Virus record (IMG/VR): IMGVR_UViG_3300032265_001549
Span: 1-29,325 of that record
Strand: one strand, 5' to 3'
Source of the DNA: a virus
Length of the DNA stretch: 29,325 bases
The translations under genes and the position numbers were made by a program. This document shows, piece by piece, positions 1-5,291 of the stretch. Below the pieces are notes generated by a model that saw nothing but the letters and a program-made list of their open reading frames with translations, ran no database searches and was not told the origin of the DNA. Each line of letters starts with the position of its first letter. Within the stretch, counting starts at the first letter, position 1.

Positions 1-156
1 GTCGATGCTGTTCAAGCACTGACCAAAAAGATCACTGAGTTCCGCAAAATCACTTTCGAGTTTGACTGTGTGGACTTTGATGAAATCAGCGAAATGCTGG
101 GCAATATGTTGGGCGAGATTGATTCCCAATTACTTGAGGAGAATTTTGATGAGTAA
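1..156 (+). CDS. 3' end of an unknown early protein (partial)
   Basis: An open frame runs from the first base of the window to a TAA at 154-156 and gives 51 residues, ending in an acidic, Leu/Glu-rich tail (EIDSQLLEENFDE). The true start lies outside the window. The residues visible (KKITEFRKITFEFDCVDFDEIS) look like an ordinary soluble protein and match no family I recognise. The next gene starts inside it at 149 (8-bp overlap), so the two are probably translated from one mRNA. Coding status rests on the open frame, the overlap and codon use like its neighbours. Confidence 0.6.
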   Translation, partial: VDAVQALTKKITEFRKITFEFDCVDFDEISEMLGNMLGEIDSQLLEENFDE

Positions 157-331
157 AATGGCAGAACTAGCATACGATATTGAGCAACTGTACATCGAGG
201 GATTCAGTCCCAAGACCATTGCGGCTCAATTGAATTGTCCACTTGAAACAGTATACGATTGGTTAGAGTCAACGGGTGTGGCAGAAACGCAACAAGACGA
301 ACTCAGCCCGTACAGCACAATGAACAGTTGA
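149..331 (+). CDS. Small helix-turn-helix protein
   Basis: 60 residues starting MSKMAELAYDIEQLYIEG. The ATG at 149 is chosen because GAGGAG (135-140) lies 8 nt upstream; the frame is open further upstream but has no ribosome-binding site there. Residues 8-45 (YDIEQLYIEGFSPKTIAAQL, then NCPLETVYDWLE) have the pattern of a resolvase/sigma-type helix-turn-helix: a helix, a GFSPKTIA turn, then a recognition-like helix ending in VYDWLE. Such short HTH proteins are common in phage early regions. DNA binding is inferred from the motif; no target is known. It overlaps the upstream frame by 8 bp and ends 1 bp before the -35 box of the next promoter. Confidence 0.75.
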   Translation: MSKMAELAYDIEQLYIEGFSPKTIAAQLNCPLETVYDWLESTGVAETQQDELSPYSTMNS

Positions 332-332
332 G

Positions 333-361
333 TTGACACATCGCCCTTTTGGCTGTATAAT
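333..361 (+). promoter_or_regulatory. Early sigma-70 promoter 1
   Basis: TTGACA (333-338), 17-bp spacer, TATAAT (356-361): a perfect match to the consensus. The leader runs to an AAGGAG at 375-380 in front of the GTG at 387. Confidence 0.9.
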
Positions 362-386
362 TAGTTCATACAGTAAGGAGAGCGAT

Positions 387-527
387 GTGAAGATTACCAT
401 TAAGATACCAAAGAAGCATAGGGAACACTTTGTTCTCTTTGCCCAAAATACACCCTTCAAGCAGAAGGTTGTAGAGAGCAAGATTAAGTATAAACGCAAC
501 CCCAAGCACAAAGGACGCGAGCAATGA
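387..527 (+). CDS. Small basic early protein, GTG start
   Basis: 46 residues, starting VKITIKIPKKHREHFVLFAQ and ending in a very basic stretch (KIKYKRNPKHKGREQ). The start is GTG at 387: the ribosome-binding site AAGGAG (375-380) lies just upstream, and the frame's TTG at 333 is inside the -35 box, so it cannot be in the mRNA. An ATG at 385 is followed at once by a stop and is not used. The high Lys/Arg content suggests nucleic-acid contact, which is inference only. Its TGA overlaps the next ATG (ATGA at 524-527), so the two genes are translationally coupled. Confidence 0.7.
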   Translation: MKITIKIPKKHREHFVLFAQNTPFKQKVVESKIKYKRNPKHKGREQ

Positions 528-775
528 GCAATGACGTAGAATTCACCCTAGAGGGATTGAACCCCAAGCAGAAGGCCTTGTGCGACATCATGTGGTCATT
601 CGAAGAGTTCACTGAAGTAGAAGCCTTTATGGCTACCCTGCCCAAGCGTGAGCGTATCGAGTGCGAAGGACTGATCCAAATGATGCGTATGGCCGTGGTA
701 GAACAGTGCTATGATGGCATCCAGAATACCCAGGAAGCTGACCAGGTTATTGCCAAACTGCGGTTGACGAAGTAG
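524..775 (+). CDS. Small acidic early protein, unknown
   Basis: 83 residues, MSNDVEFTLEGLNPKQKALC... with predicted helices (FEEFTEVEAFMATLPKRERIECEGLIQMMRMAVVEQC). No recognised domain. It overlaps the upstream gene by 4 bp (ATGA). Its final codons (Arg-Leu-Thr-Lys-stop) contain the -35 box of the next promoter at 764-769, an economy seen repeatedly in this block. It is probably a small soluble helical host-interaction protein, but there is no direct evidence for a role. Confidence 0.75.
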   Translation: MSNDVEFTLEGLNPKQKALCDIMWSFEEFTEVEAFMATLPKRERIECEGLIQMMRMAVVEQCYDGIQNTQEADQVIAKLRLTK

Positions 776-792
776 GCTTTTGAGAGTATAAT
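764..792 (+). promoter_or_regulatory. Early sigma-70 promoter 2
   Basis: TTGACG (764-769), 17-bp spacer, TATAAT (787-792). The -35 lies inside the end of the preceding gene. The leader ends in AGGAGCGAAC before the ATG at 821. Confidence 0.9.
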
Positions 793-820
793 TACTACTT
801 AAACACACACAGGAGCGAAC

Positions 821-1087
821 ATGAACATAGCAACACTAGAGCAGTATGTAGAGCAGAAGAACAAATGGCGAGCAATCTTTAATCAGAAGCCTTTGAGCTT
901 GTTGAATGGTAAGGATCGCCAGAGCATTGCTAATAGCATTGATAGCGAACTGAGCCCAGAGAACCTTACCTGCGATGGCGAACTGCCTCGCTCAGTGGTT
1001 CAACTCAAAATGCAGATCCTTACTCGCTGTGCAGAAGAGTTGCTCAGCATTGATCCTTCAGTAACCTTTTACGAAATGGGAGTATAA
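821..1087 (+). CDS. Small early protein, unknown
   Basis: 88 residues, MNIATLEQYVEQKNKWRAIFNQK... It is preceded by the canonical cassette leader with GGAGCGAA 5 bp before the ATG, which fixes the start. It is helical and charged and has a Cys in the middle and one near the end (LTCDGEL, LTRCAEELL). I recognise no family. It is the first gene of a four-gene transcript (821-2098) that includes the Api92-like gene one base downstream. Confidence 0.75.
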   Translation: MNIATLEQYVEQKNKWRAIFNQKPLSLLNGKDRQSIANSIDSELSPENLTCDGELPRSVVQLKMQILTRCAEELLSIDPSVTFYEMGV

Positions 1088-1088
1088 T

Positions 1089-1724
1089 ATGCCTAATTGG
1101 TGCAACAACTATCTTGTCTTAGAACACGAAGATCCAGAGATGATCAATCGGGCCAAGAAGGCCTATGCTGATGGTCGCCTGCTTGATGAGTTCTGCCCAG
1201 TGCCTAAGGATCTGCATGTGGTTGCAGGCCGGGTCGGTAATGATGAGGATCCAGAGCAGATTAAGCTCGAAGAAGATACCAAACGCAACCTAGAGGTGCA
1301 TGGCTATGCCAATTGGTATGACTACTGTGTGAACGAGTGGGGCACCAAGTGGGATGTGGGTGGTGATGACATGCTCACAGAAGACGGACCCAATGCCCTG
1401 CGTATGAGTTTTGATAGTGCCTGGGCGCCACCTGTGGCCGCAATGGACAAGTTCATGGACTTGGGCTTTAAGGTCAAGTTGGTCTACTGGGAGTCGGGCA
1501 TGTGCTTCGCTGGCATCTACGACGAGAACGGTGATGACTACTTTGACTACACGGATATGTCGGCTGATGAAGTAGCAGAGTCTATCAATCCTGAGTTGGA
1601 CGAGTGCATGAACATTGTAGAATGCCTGCGTGAGTGGGAAGCAGACAACGAAGAAAACATCGACATCGATCTTGATGGCGGGTTGAGTGCAGTAAACGAA
1701 CAGGGATCAAATGAAAACAAATAA
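1089..1724 (+). CDS. Api92-like ferredoxin-fold phage protein (DUF1281 type)
   Basis: 211 residues. The start MPNWCNNYLVLEHED, followed by NWYDYCVNEWGTKWDVG near residues 75-93 and a W-rich DSAWAPPVAAMDKFMDLGF stretch, is the signature of the Api92-like family found in phages and mobile elements. These proteins have a ferredoxin-like alpha/beta fold with conserved Trp and Asn. The biochemical role of the family is unknown. The tail from about residue 150 is strongly acidic. GGGAG lies at 1078-1082, ahead of the ATG. A TATAAT at 1083-1088 has no -35 partner and is probably coincidental. The gene overlaps the next small frame by 14 bp. Confidence 0.85.
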   Translation: MPNWCNNYLVLEHEDPEMINRAKKAYADGRLLDEFCPVPKDLHVVAGRVGNDEDPEQIKLEEDTKRNLEVHGYANWYDYCVNEWGTKWDVGGDDMLTEDGPNALRMSFDSAWAPPVAAMDKFMDLGFKVKLVYWESGMCFAGIYDENGDDYFDYTDMSADEVAESINPELDECMNIVECLREWEADNEENIDIDLDGGLSAVNEQGSNENK

Positions 1725-1848
1725 ACAGAAGAATCTAGAGCACGATACTAAAATGAAGGAGCGGGTGCGTCCTGCTCCTAAAGAGTATCAATGGGAAGAA
1801 CTAGACAGGATCATGAGACAGTGGGTGACCAAGAATGAGCAGACTTGA
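1711..1848 (+). CDS. Small basic protein, 45 aa
   Basis: A short frame, MKTNKQKNLEHDTKMKERVR... ending WVTKNEQT, not long enough for most gene finders. It overlaps the preceding gene by 14 bp and the following gene by 14 bp, filling what would otherwise be a 110-bp gap in a very compact operon. CAGGGA (1701-1706) lies 4 nt ahead of the ATG and can act as a ribosome-binding site. A second in-frame ATG (1753) and a GTG (1765) next to an internal GGAGCG could be alternative starts. It contains PAPKEYQWEELDRIM, a plausible amphipathic helix. No known family; coding status is inferred from overlap geometry. Confidence 0.5.
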   Translation: MKTNKQKNLEHDTKMKERVRPAPKEYQWEELDRIMRQWVTKNEQT

Positions 1849-2098
1849 ACTGTTTGGTAGGCCCTATGTGGTGTTCGATCCTGAGAATAAGAATCACAGG
1901 GCCTACTACAATGACTTCGTGAACACTGCCAGCTGGGGTGGTTGCCCAGTTCGGTTTGTCTGTCCTGAAGATCATGGCGATTTGGTTACTATGATTCAGC
2001 GTAGTTTGATCAAATTCTATGTTCAGAAAGAGTTCAAAAACAAGCAGAAACCAGCTCCTTTGGTTCGCCAAAAGAGGAAGAAAACGGTTGACAACTAA
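1835..2098 (+). CDS. Small early protein, unknown, basic tail
   Basis: 87 residues, MSRLELFGRPYVVFDPENKNHRAYYNDF... The N-terminal part looks like a compact fold with an aromatic core (RAYYNDFVNTASWGGCPVRFVCPEDHGD). The last 20 residues are basic (KEFKNKQK, RQKRKKT). It overlaps the 45-aa frame upstream. Its last codons (Thr-Val-Asp-Asn-stop) carry the -35 box of the next promoter. No family recognised. Confidence 0.7.
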   Translation: MSRLELFGRPYVVFDPENKNHRAYYNDFVNTASWGGCPVRFVCPEDHGDLVTMIQRSLIKFYVQKEFKNKQKPAPLVRQKRKKTVDN

Positions 2099-2116
2099 CC
2101 AAAATAGTTGTATAAT
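2088..2116 (+). promoter_or_regulatory. Early sigma-70 promoter 3
   Basis: TTGACA (2088-2093), 17-bp spacer, TATAAT (2111-2116). A 7-bp inverted repeat, ACAACTA / TAGTTGT, spans most of the spacer. This promoter departs from the others downstream: the leader is about 60 nt and the gene uses AAGAGG rather than GGAGCGAA. Confidence 0.9.
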
Positions 2117-2176
2117 TGAAACATGCAGAGGAAATAGGTTCCAACGCTAACAACACACACAGAAGAGGTATTTAAA

Positions 2177-2533
2177 ATGGCTACAGATAAATTGTTTACG
2201 GTTGCTGGTATTAGTAAATTGGATGGCGAGTACAAGGTTCGATTCGCAAATGATATGATGCGTATCAAGGTTTTGGCTAAGAGTGGTCACGAAGACATTC
2301 GATTGGCTGATCTTGAGAAGTCTGTTTCTAAGCTAGAGGCTGCAAAGATCCTCTTGGGCTTGGACGAGTTCAGTGATGCAATTGCTCAGGCAACCATCTC
2401 CGAGTACTTGGAAGACAAGACTCCTAAAGCCAAGACAGCACCTGCTCCTAAGGCAGCTCCAGTGAAAGCCAAGGCACCTGCAAAGGCCAAGACTACAACC
2501 AAGGTAACTGAGGACGAAGACGCTCCTTTCTAA
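2177..2533 (+). CDS. Lys/Ala/Pro-tailed early protein ending in an SSB-like acidic tip
   Basis: 118 residues. Residues 1-78 form a compact domain (MATDKLFTVAGISKLDGEYK, then VRFANDMMRIKVLAKSGHED). Residues 80-110 are a flexible Ala/Pro/Lys linker (KAKTAPAPKAAPVKAKAPAK). The protein ends TEDEDAPF. An Ala/Pro linker plus acidic-aromatic tip is the design of bacterial SSB proteins, whose DDDIPF-type tip recruits partners. The gp32 protein at 25520-26521 also has an Ala/Pro-rich region with DDDAPF. The likeness is seen in the sequence; that it binds SSB partners or DNA is inference. A ribosome-binding AGAAGAGG lies 8 nt before the ATG, a different leader from the GGAGCGA genes. Confidence 0.75.
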   Translation: MATDKLFTVAGISKLDGEYKVRFANDMMRIKVLAKSGHEDIRLADLEKSVSKLEAAKILLGLDEFSDAIAQATISEYLEDKTPKAKTAPAPKAAPVKAKAPAKAKTTTKVTEDEDAPF

Positions 2534-2536
2534 ACT

Positions 2537-2719
2537 ATGTTTCGACAGTACGAAGTCTGGGGTGTACTCGATGATCATGAAGAGCTCATCGAGTGCGTAG
2601 GAACCCTTAAAGAAGCGGAGCTCATAGCTGAACAGCAACTAGAGTCTCATGATGAAGTTTATATCCTAGAGGATACAGATGACGAACTGAAAGAAGTACG
2701 ACGATATCAGGGCCTATAG
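2537..2719 (+). CDS. Small acidic protein overlapping the tRNA gene
   Basis: 60 residues, MFRQYEVWGVLDDHEELIEC..., strongly acidic (YILEDTDDELKEV). It follows the preceding stop by 3 bp, so it is co-transcribed with it. The last three codons and the TAG stop (2717-2719) lie inside the first bases of the tRNA (2710 on), so ribosomes finish translation within the tRNA 5' end. No family recognised. Confidence 0.65.
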   Translation: MFRQYEVWGVLDDHEELIECVGTLKEAELIAEQQLESHDEVYILEDTDDELKEVRRYQGL

Positions 2720-2786
2720 CTCAGTTGGTTAGAGCAGAGGACTCATAATCCTTTGGTCCCTGGTTCGAGTCCAGGTGGGCCCACCA
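2710..2786 (+). tRNA. tRNA-Ile2 (CAU anticodon, lysidine type)
   Basis: A complete cloverleaf can be drawn. Acceptor GGGCCTA (2710-2716) pairs with TGGGCCC (2776-2782) with one G-U. D stem GCTC/GAGC is 2719-2722/2732-2735. The anticodon stem is 2737-2741/2749-2753, with CAT at 2744-2746. T stem CCTGG/CCAGG is 2759-2763/2771-2775 with loop TTCGAGT. CCA is encoded at 2784-2786. CAT could be Met or Ile2. The C4-G69 and C5-G68 pairs are the known TilS (lysidine synthetase) determinants of tRNA-Ile2, and the T-T-G-G-T-C variable region resembles bacterial Ile2, so Ile2 reading AUA is the better call. It has no promoter of its own and is probably cut from the 2177-2719 transcript. Confidence 0.95.
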
Positions 2787-2791
2787 CTAAG

Positions 2792-2828
2792 GAAAGGCAG
2801 TTGATTTCGGTTGACTGCCTTTCGTTTT
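2792..2828 (+). terminator. Intrinsic terminator after the tRNA, overlapping the next promoter
   Basis: GAAAGGCAGT (2792-2801) pairs perfectly with ACTGCCTTTC (2814-2823). Two G-U pairs and an A-T extend the stem inward, and CGTTTT follows. The 3' arm contains the -35 box (2811-2816) of the next promoter. Confidence 0.75.
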
Positions 2829-2839
2829 GACTGTATAAT
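2811..2839 (+). promoter_or_regulatory. Early sigma-70 promoter 4
   Basis: TTGACT (2811-2816), 17-bp spacer, TATAAT (2834-2839), leader with AAGGAGCGAAG before the ATG at 2868. The -35 is embedded in the 3' arm of the tRNA terminator. Confidence 0.9.
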
Positions 2840-2867
2840 TAACACATAAACACAGCAAGGAGCGAAG

Positions 2868-3065
2868 ATGGGTTACAAGGTTCTTAACACCGTAGACAAC
2901 ATGCGTGATGCATATGGCCCGCGTGATGGTTTAGAAGGCCCATTCAACTTCAACGGGCGTGTGTTGTACTACGATCCTAAGGAAGGCAAGTACTACGATC
3001 CCCGCACAGATTTCTATGTGAGCCACTCGGAGTACTTTGAGATGGTGGGCTTGATTGTAAAATAA
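2868..3065 (+). CDS. Small Tyr/Asp-rich early protein, unknown
   Basis: 65 residues, MGYKVLNTVDNMRDAYGPRD... with a tyrosine-rich, repeated YYDP pattern (VLYYDPKEGKYYDPRTDFYV). The start is fixed by GGAGCGAA 3 bp upstream. The YYDP repeats suggest a small beta-rich fold. No family recognised. It is a single-gene transcription unit between two cassettes. Confidence 0.75.
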   Translation: MGYKVLNTVDNMRDAYGPRDGLEGPFNFNGRVLYYDPKEGKYYDPRTDFYVSHSEYFEMVGLIVK

Positions 3066-3068
3066 CGG

Positions 3069-3097
3069 TTGACTGAACTTCCCAAACAGTGTATAAT
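3069..3097 (+). promoter_or_regulatory. Early sigma-70 promoter 5
   Basis: TTGACT (3069-3074), 17-bp spacer, TATAAT (3092-3097), leader with AAGGAGCGAAAC before the ATG at 3127. Confidence 0.9.
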
Positions 3098-3126
3098 TAA
3101 CACTTAAACACAGCAAGGAGCGAAAC

Positions 3127-3366
3127 ATGTTAGATCAAGTAACCAAATACGAAATCAATGGCAAGACCTACGAACAAGAGCACGGCAATGCATTTGATCG
3201 TGGGAGTGCAGACAGCTGGTACCATCGTTCACGCCGCCCACACAAAGGTGGCAGTGGCGGCCGCTTTGGACACAAACCCGACTTCAATCTCACAGCAGAC
3301 GAGATGGAAGCCTACCACGCAGGCTATGACTACAATGAGCAGTTTGGCGGCAAGAAAGAATGGTAA
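3127..3366 (+). CDS. Small Gly/His-rich early protein, unknown
   Basis: 79 residues, MLDQVTKYEINGKTYEQEHG... The middle is rich in Gly, Arg and His (WYHRSRRPHKGGSGGRFGHK), followed by TADEMEAYHAGYDYNEQFGG. The start is fixed by the cassette ribosome-binding site. The segment AFDRGSADSWYHRSRRPHK resembles short phage proteins in which AxDRGxADxxYxRxxxPH is conserved, but their role is unknown. An open frame shifted by one over 3158-3376 is a shadow of this gene. Confidence 0.75.
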   Translation: MLDQVTKYEINGKTYEQEHGNAFDRGSADSWYHRSRRPHKGGSGGRFGHKPDFNLTADEMEAYHAGYDYNEQFGGKKEW

Positions 3367-3372
3367 AAACGG

Positions 3373-3401
3373 TTGACTGACCTTGCTCAAAATGCTATAA
3401 T
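3373..3401 (+). promoter_or_regulatory. Early sigma-70 promoter 6
   Basis: TTGACT (3373-3378), 17-bp spacer, TATAAT (3396-3401). The downstream ribosome-binding site is AGGAGCACAAG, a diverged version of GGAGCGA. Confidence 0.9.
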
Positions 3402-3434
3402 ACACACATGGACACAAACACACAGGAGCACAAG

Positions 3435-3890
3435 ATGGATTACGAAAACACAGTAGACACCCAACGGGGCATGGCACAGATGCTGGGCAAGACCTTCGTT
3501 AAGGTCACTGGTTCAGTAGGCTCAGGAGAGATGTTGTTTGAAACAGCTCAAGGTGAGCGATTCCTATTTGCTCATATGCAAGACTGTTGCGAATCAGTGG
3601 ACATCAACGACATCGTTGGTGACCTGCAGGACTTGGTAGGCGAGCCTTTGTTGATGGCCGAGGAAGTGAGCGGATACATTGGCCCAGAGCCAGAGTACCA
3701 CGACAGCTACACCTACACCTTCTACAAGTTCGCAACCCGTAAGGGCTATGTGGATGTTCGTTGGTTAGGTGAGTCCAACGGCTACTACAGCGAGTCTGTA
3801 AGCCTGTTCGTAGAAGGTGTGTCTGGGTTGGAAGAGCCTAACGGTACTACTAACCTAGGCGCTCTGCTTCGTGAGAAATTGAACGGTTGA
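3435..3890 (+). CDS. DUF7448-like phage protein
   Basis: 151 residues starting MDYENTVDTQRGMAQMLGKT. The frame has an earlier ATG at 3408, but the AGGAG at 3423-3427 lies between them and every other cassette puts its AGGAG just before the start, so 3435 is preferred. GEMLFETAQGERFLFAHMQD, CCESVDINDIVGDLQDLVGEPLL and FATRKGYVDVRWLGESNGYY are hallmark stretches of a family of phage and bacterial proteins labelled DUF7448, of unknown function. The conserved DCCE and GESNGYYSE motifs are both present. Its stop codon TGA (3888-3890) is part of the next -35 box. Confidence 0.8.
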   Translation: MDYENTVDTQRGMAQMLGKTFVKVTGSVGSGEMLFETAQGERFLFAHMQDCCESVDINDIVGDLQDLVGEPLLMAEEVSGYIGPEPEYHDSYTYTFYKFATRKGYVDVRWLGESNGYYSESVSLFVEGVSGLEEPNGTTNLGALLREKLNG

Positions 3891-3915
3891 CACTCTGCCC
3901 AAAAGGCAGTATAAT
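3887..3915 (+). promoter_or_regulatory. Early sigma-70 promoter 7
   Basis: TTGACA (3887-3892), 17-bp spacer, TATAAT (3910-3915). The spacer carries CTGCC-CAAAA-GGCAG. The -35 contains the stop codon of the upstream gene. The leader has GGAGCGAAT before the ATG at 3949. Confidence 0.9.
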
Positions 3916-3948
3916 ACACACATACAAACAAACATTGGAGCGAATACA

Positions 3949-4389
3949 ATGAATGAATTCAAAAGCTGGGAAGAGATGACTACCCTGGAGCAGTATGCTT
4001 GCACCTACTGGGACATGTACAAGGATGCCTACGGCGTTCGTCCCCGCGGCATTGATACCACACTCTGGACAGAGTCGGACTTTGAACGTGAGTTCGTTCA
4101 GTTAGGTCGCACCATTGACGCCAACTATGCAGAGCAAGTGATTGCTGAAGAGCAGGCTATGATTGCATTTGAAATGCGGGTGCAGAGCTTGATGACATCC
4201 GGTGCTAAGGACTATGAAATGGCCTTGCGTTGGGTACACGAAGCTGAAGGTAGCAATGGTGACGAAGAGTACCTCTGCTTCCTGGTCGGCCTCCCATATG
4301 GCTACTTCCGTCAGCAGACTCCTGTTGATGCTCGAGAGTATGCAGAACTGGCGGCTGATTTGGATGCTATCTCCTACGGAGTTGCATAA
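3949..4389 (+). CDS. Conserved phage hypothetical, 146 aa
   Basis: MNEFKSWEEMTTLEQYACTY, then WDMYKDAYGVRPRGID near residues 21-36. This WDMYKDAYGxRPRG block recurs in many phage hypothetical proteins, but no function is known. The rest is helical and acidic (ANYAEQVIAEEQAMIAFEMR). The start is fixed by GGAGCGAAT, 8 bp upstream. The stop TAA overlaps the ATG of a tiny membrane protein (TAATG at 4387-4391), so translation of the two is coupled. Confidence 0.8.
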   Translation: MNEFKSWEEMTTLEQYACTYWDMYKDAYGVRPRGIDTTLWTESDFEREFVQLGRTIDANYAEQVIAEEQAMIAFEMRVQSLMTSGAKDYEMALRWVHEAEGSNGDEEYLCFLVGLPYGYFRQQTPVDAREYAELAADLDAISYGVA

Positions 4390-4490
4390 TGGACGAGATC
4401 TTATACGCCTTTTACATGACAATGGAACTGTGGATTTTCTGCGGTGTGCTGTTGACAGCTTTGGTGATTGAAGCTATAATTAAGACTTAA
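4389..4490 (+). CDS. Tiny membrane protein A (33 aa)
   Basis: MDEILYAFYMTMELWIFCGV followed by LLTALVIEAIIKT: a short N-terminus and one hydrophobic helix (about residues 5-30). It shares the pattern FYxTMELWIF with a second tiny protein at 4843-4983. Both follow a larger soluble gene with a start/stop overlap, and both have the next gene's promoter near or within their 3' half. Here the whole promoter at 4452-4480 lies in the coding sequence, and Ala-Ile-Ile-Lys spans the TATAAT. Paralogy at a syntenic position strongly supports real coding. The location is probably the inner membrane; the role is unknown. Confidence 0.7.
   Translation: MDEILYAFYMTMELWIFCGVLLTALVIEAIIKT
4452..4480 (+). promoter_or_regulatory. 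Early sigma-70 promoter 8, inside a gene
   Basis: TTGACA (4452-4457), 17-bp spacer, TATAAT (4475-4480), entirely within the 33-aa membrane protein gene. AGCTT/AAGCT forms an inverted repeat across the spacer. The leader ends AAGGAGCGAAAC before the ATG at 4514. Confidence 0.9.
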
Positions 4491-4513
4491 ACAGCAAATA
4501 AGGAGCGAAACTT

Positions 4514-4846
4514 ATGCAACTGCTAATCACTACACAAACACAAGAGAACTACGGTGCCCATGATTGGGACGGCGAAGGTGAGTGCCCACAGTACTGGAAG
4601 TTCAAAGGCGGCCAGGATTACAAGTATAGCCTGGGCAAGTTTGGTCGCAGTGAAGAAGCCGTCACTGAGTTGGTAATGGCCCTGCGCGGTCAGATTGAAG
4701 AAGACAATGACTACTACCGCAACCACATCATTGGTTGGGAAGTAGTGGCAGACGACTACCTAACTGAGTTCGAGCAGAGCCAGTTGGAGTACGATGGGCG
4801 CATCACATACCCCGCAACTGTTCTTACCTTAAAGGAAACAGCATGA
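4514..4846 (+). CDS. Conserved phage hypothetical, 110 aa
   Basis: MQLLITTQTQENYGAHDWDG, then ECPQYWKFKGGQDYKYSLGK. Short phage proteins starting M-x-LLITTQxxENYGxH with a following YWKxKGG motif are frequent in large phages, with unknown function. The C-terminal part (NHIIGWEVVADDYLTEFEQS) is acidic. The start is fixed by GGAGCGAAA, 6 bp upstream. The stop overlaps the ATG of membrane protein B (ATGA at 4843-4846). It forms a soluble/membrane gene pair, like 3949-4490. Confidence 0.8.
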   Translation: MQLLITTQTQENYGAHDWDGEGECPQYWKFKGGQDYKYSLGKFGRSEEAVTELVMALRGQIEEDNDYYRNHIIGWEVVADDYLTEFEQSQLEYDGRITYPATVLTLKETA

Positions 4847-4983
4847 ACGATATCATCTTGGCATTCTATTACACTATGGAACTGTGGATCTTCTTAGCCG
4901 TCCTAGGCATTGCCCTGTTGGTTGAAGAAGGCATTGTGGCCTACAACAGGAAGAAGTTGGTTGACAATCCCACGCTTTGGTAG
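4843..4983 (+). CDS. Tiny membrane protein B (46 aa), paralogue of A
   Basis: MNDIILAFYYTMELWIFLAV, LGIALLVEEGIVAYNRKKLV, then DNPTLW. One hydrophobic helix (residues 4-27) is followed by a positively charged NRKK, so the C-terminus is probably cytoplasmic. Aligned with protein A, it shares FYxTMELWIF and the following AL-V-E pattern. It starts inside the stop of the upstream gene (ATGA). Its final codons Val-Asp-Asn carry the next -35 box, and its TAG stop is immediately followed by the TATAAT. Too short for standard ORF thresholds, but the paralogy makes it credible. Confidence 0.75.
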   Translation: MNDIILAFYYTMELWIFLAVLGIALLVEEGIVAYNRKKLVDNPTLW

Positions 4984-4989
4984 TATAAT
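4961..4989 (+). promoter_or_regulatory. Early sigma-70 promoter 9
   Basis: TTGACA (4961-4966), 17-bp spacer, TATAAT (4984-4989). The -35 and spacer lie within membrane protein B. The leader has CAGGAGCGAACC before the ATG at 5021. Confidence 0.9.
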
Positions 4990-5020
4990 TAAGACTTAAA
5001 CAGCACACAGGAGCGAACCT

Positions 5021-5224
5021 ATGCGTACACAAACTACCCGACTGCTTGAGATGATGGACGAAGGTCTTATCAGCGCCCAAGCCATTGCAGAGATGGCACT
5101 GGCTTACATGTCAGAAGATGACGTGGCAGACATGATGAGAGCCAACGACATCCTGGAAGATGACGAGGATGATGGACAACCTGACGAAGCCCAGGAGTGG
5201 GAATCGTTTGACGCTGACTGCTAA
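5021..5224 (+). CDS. Small very acidic early protein
   Basis: 67 residues, MRTQTTRLLEMMDEGLISAQ, AIAEMALAYMSEDDVADMMR, then an Asp/Glu-rich tail (DILEDDEDDGQPDEAQEWES). The first 45 residues are two or three helices. The MALAYMSEDDVxDM block is seen in other phage hypotheticals, with no known function. Net charge is very negative, as in DNA-mimic or anti-host proteins, but that role is only a possibility. The start is fixed by GGAGCGAA. Confidence 0.75.
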   Translation: MRTQTTRLLEMMDEGLISAQAIAEMALAYMSEDDVADMMRANDILEDDEDDGQPDEAQEWESFDADC

Positions 5225-5230
5225 TAGCAG

Positions 5231-5259
5231 TTGACAGGCCAGCCAAAAGGCTTTATAAT
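5231..5259 (+). promoter_or_regulatory. Early sigma-70 promoter 10
   Basis: TTGACA (5231-5236), 17-bp spacer containing AGCC-AAAA-GGCT, TATAAT (5254-5259). The leader has AGGGAGCGACCC before the ATG at 5292. Confidence 0.9.
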
Positions 5260-5291
5260 AGACACATAGCAACAAATAGGGAGCGACCCAA

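Noticed and set aside
1083-1088. TATAAT immediately before the ATG at 1089
   Set aside because: No -35 hexamer is found 16-18 bp upstream (AGTAAC at that place), and the sequence includes the stop codon of the preceding gene, so it is probably coincidental.
3158-3376. 72-aa plus-strand frame inside the 3127-3366 gene
   Set aside because: It is shifted by one base, lacks a ribosome-binding site and has low-complexity Thr/Ala composition; a shadow of the real gene.
3408-3434. Upstream ATG for the DUF7448-like gene
   Set aside because: The cassette ribosome-binding site AGGAG lies between this ATG and the one at 3435, so the downstream start fits the pattern of all other cassettes.
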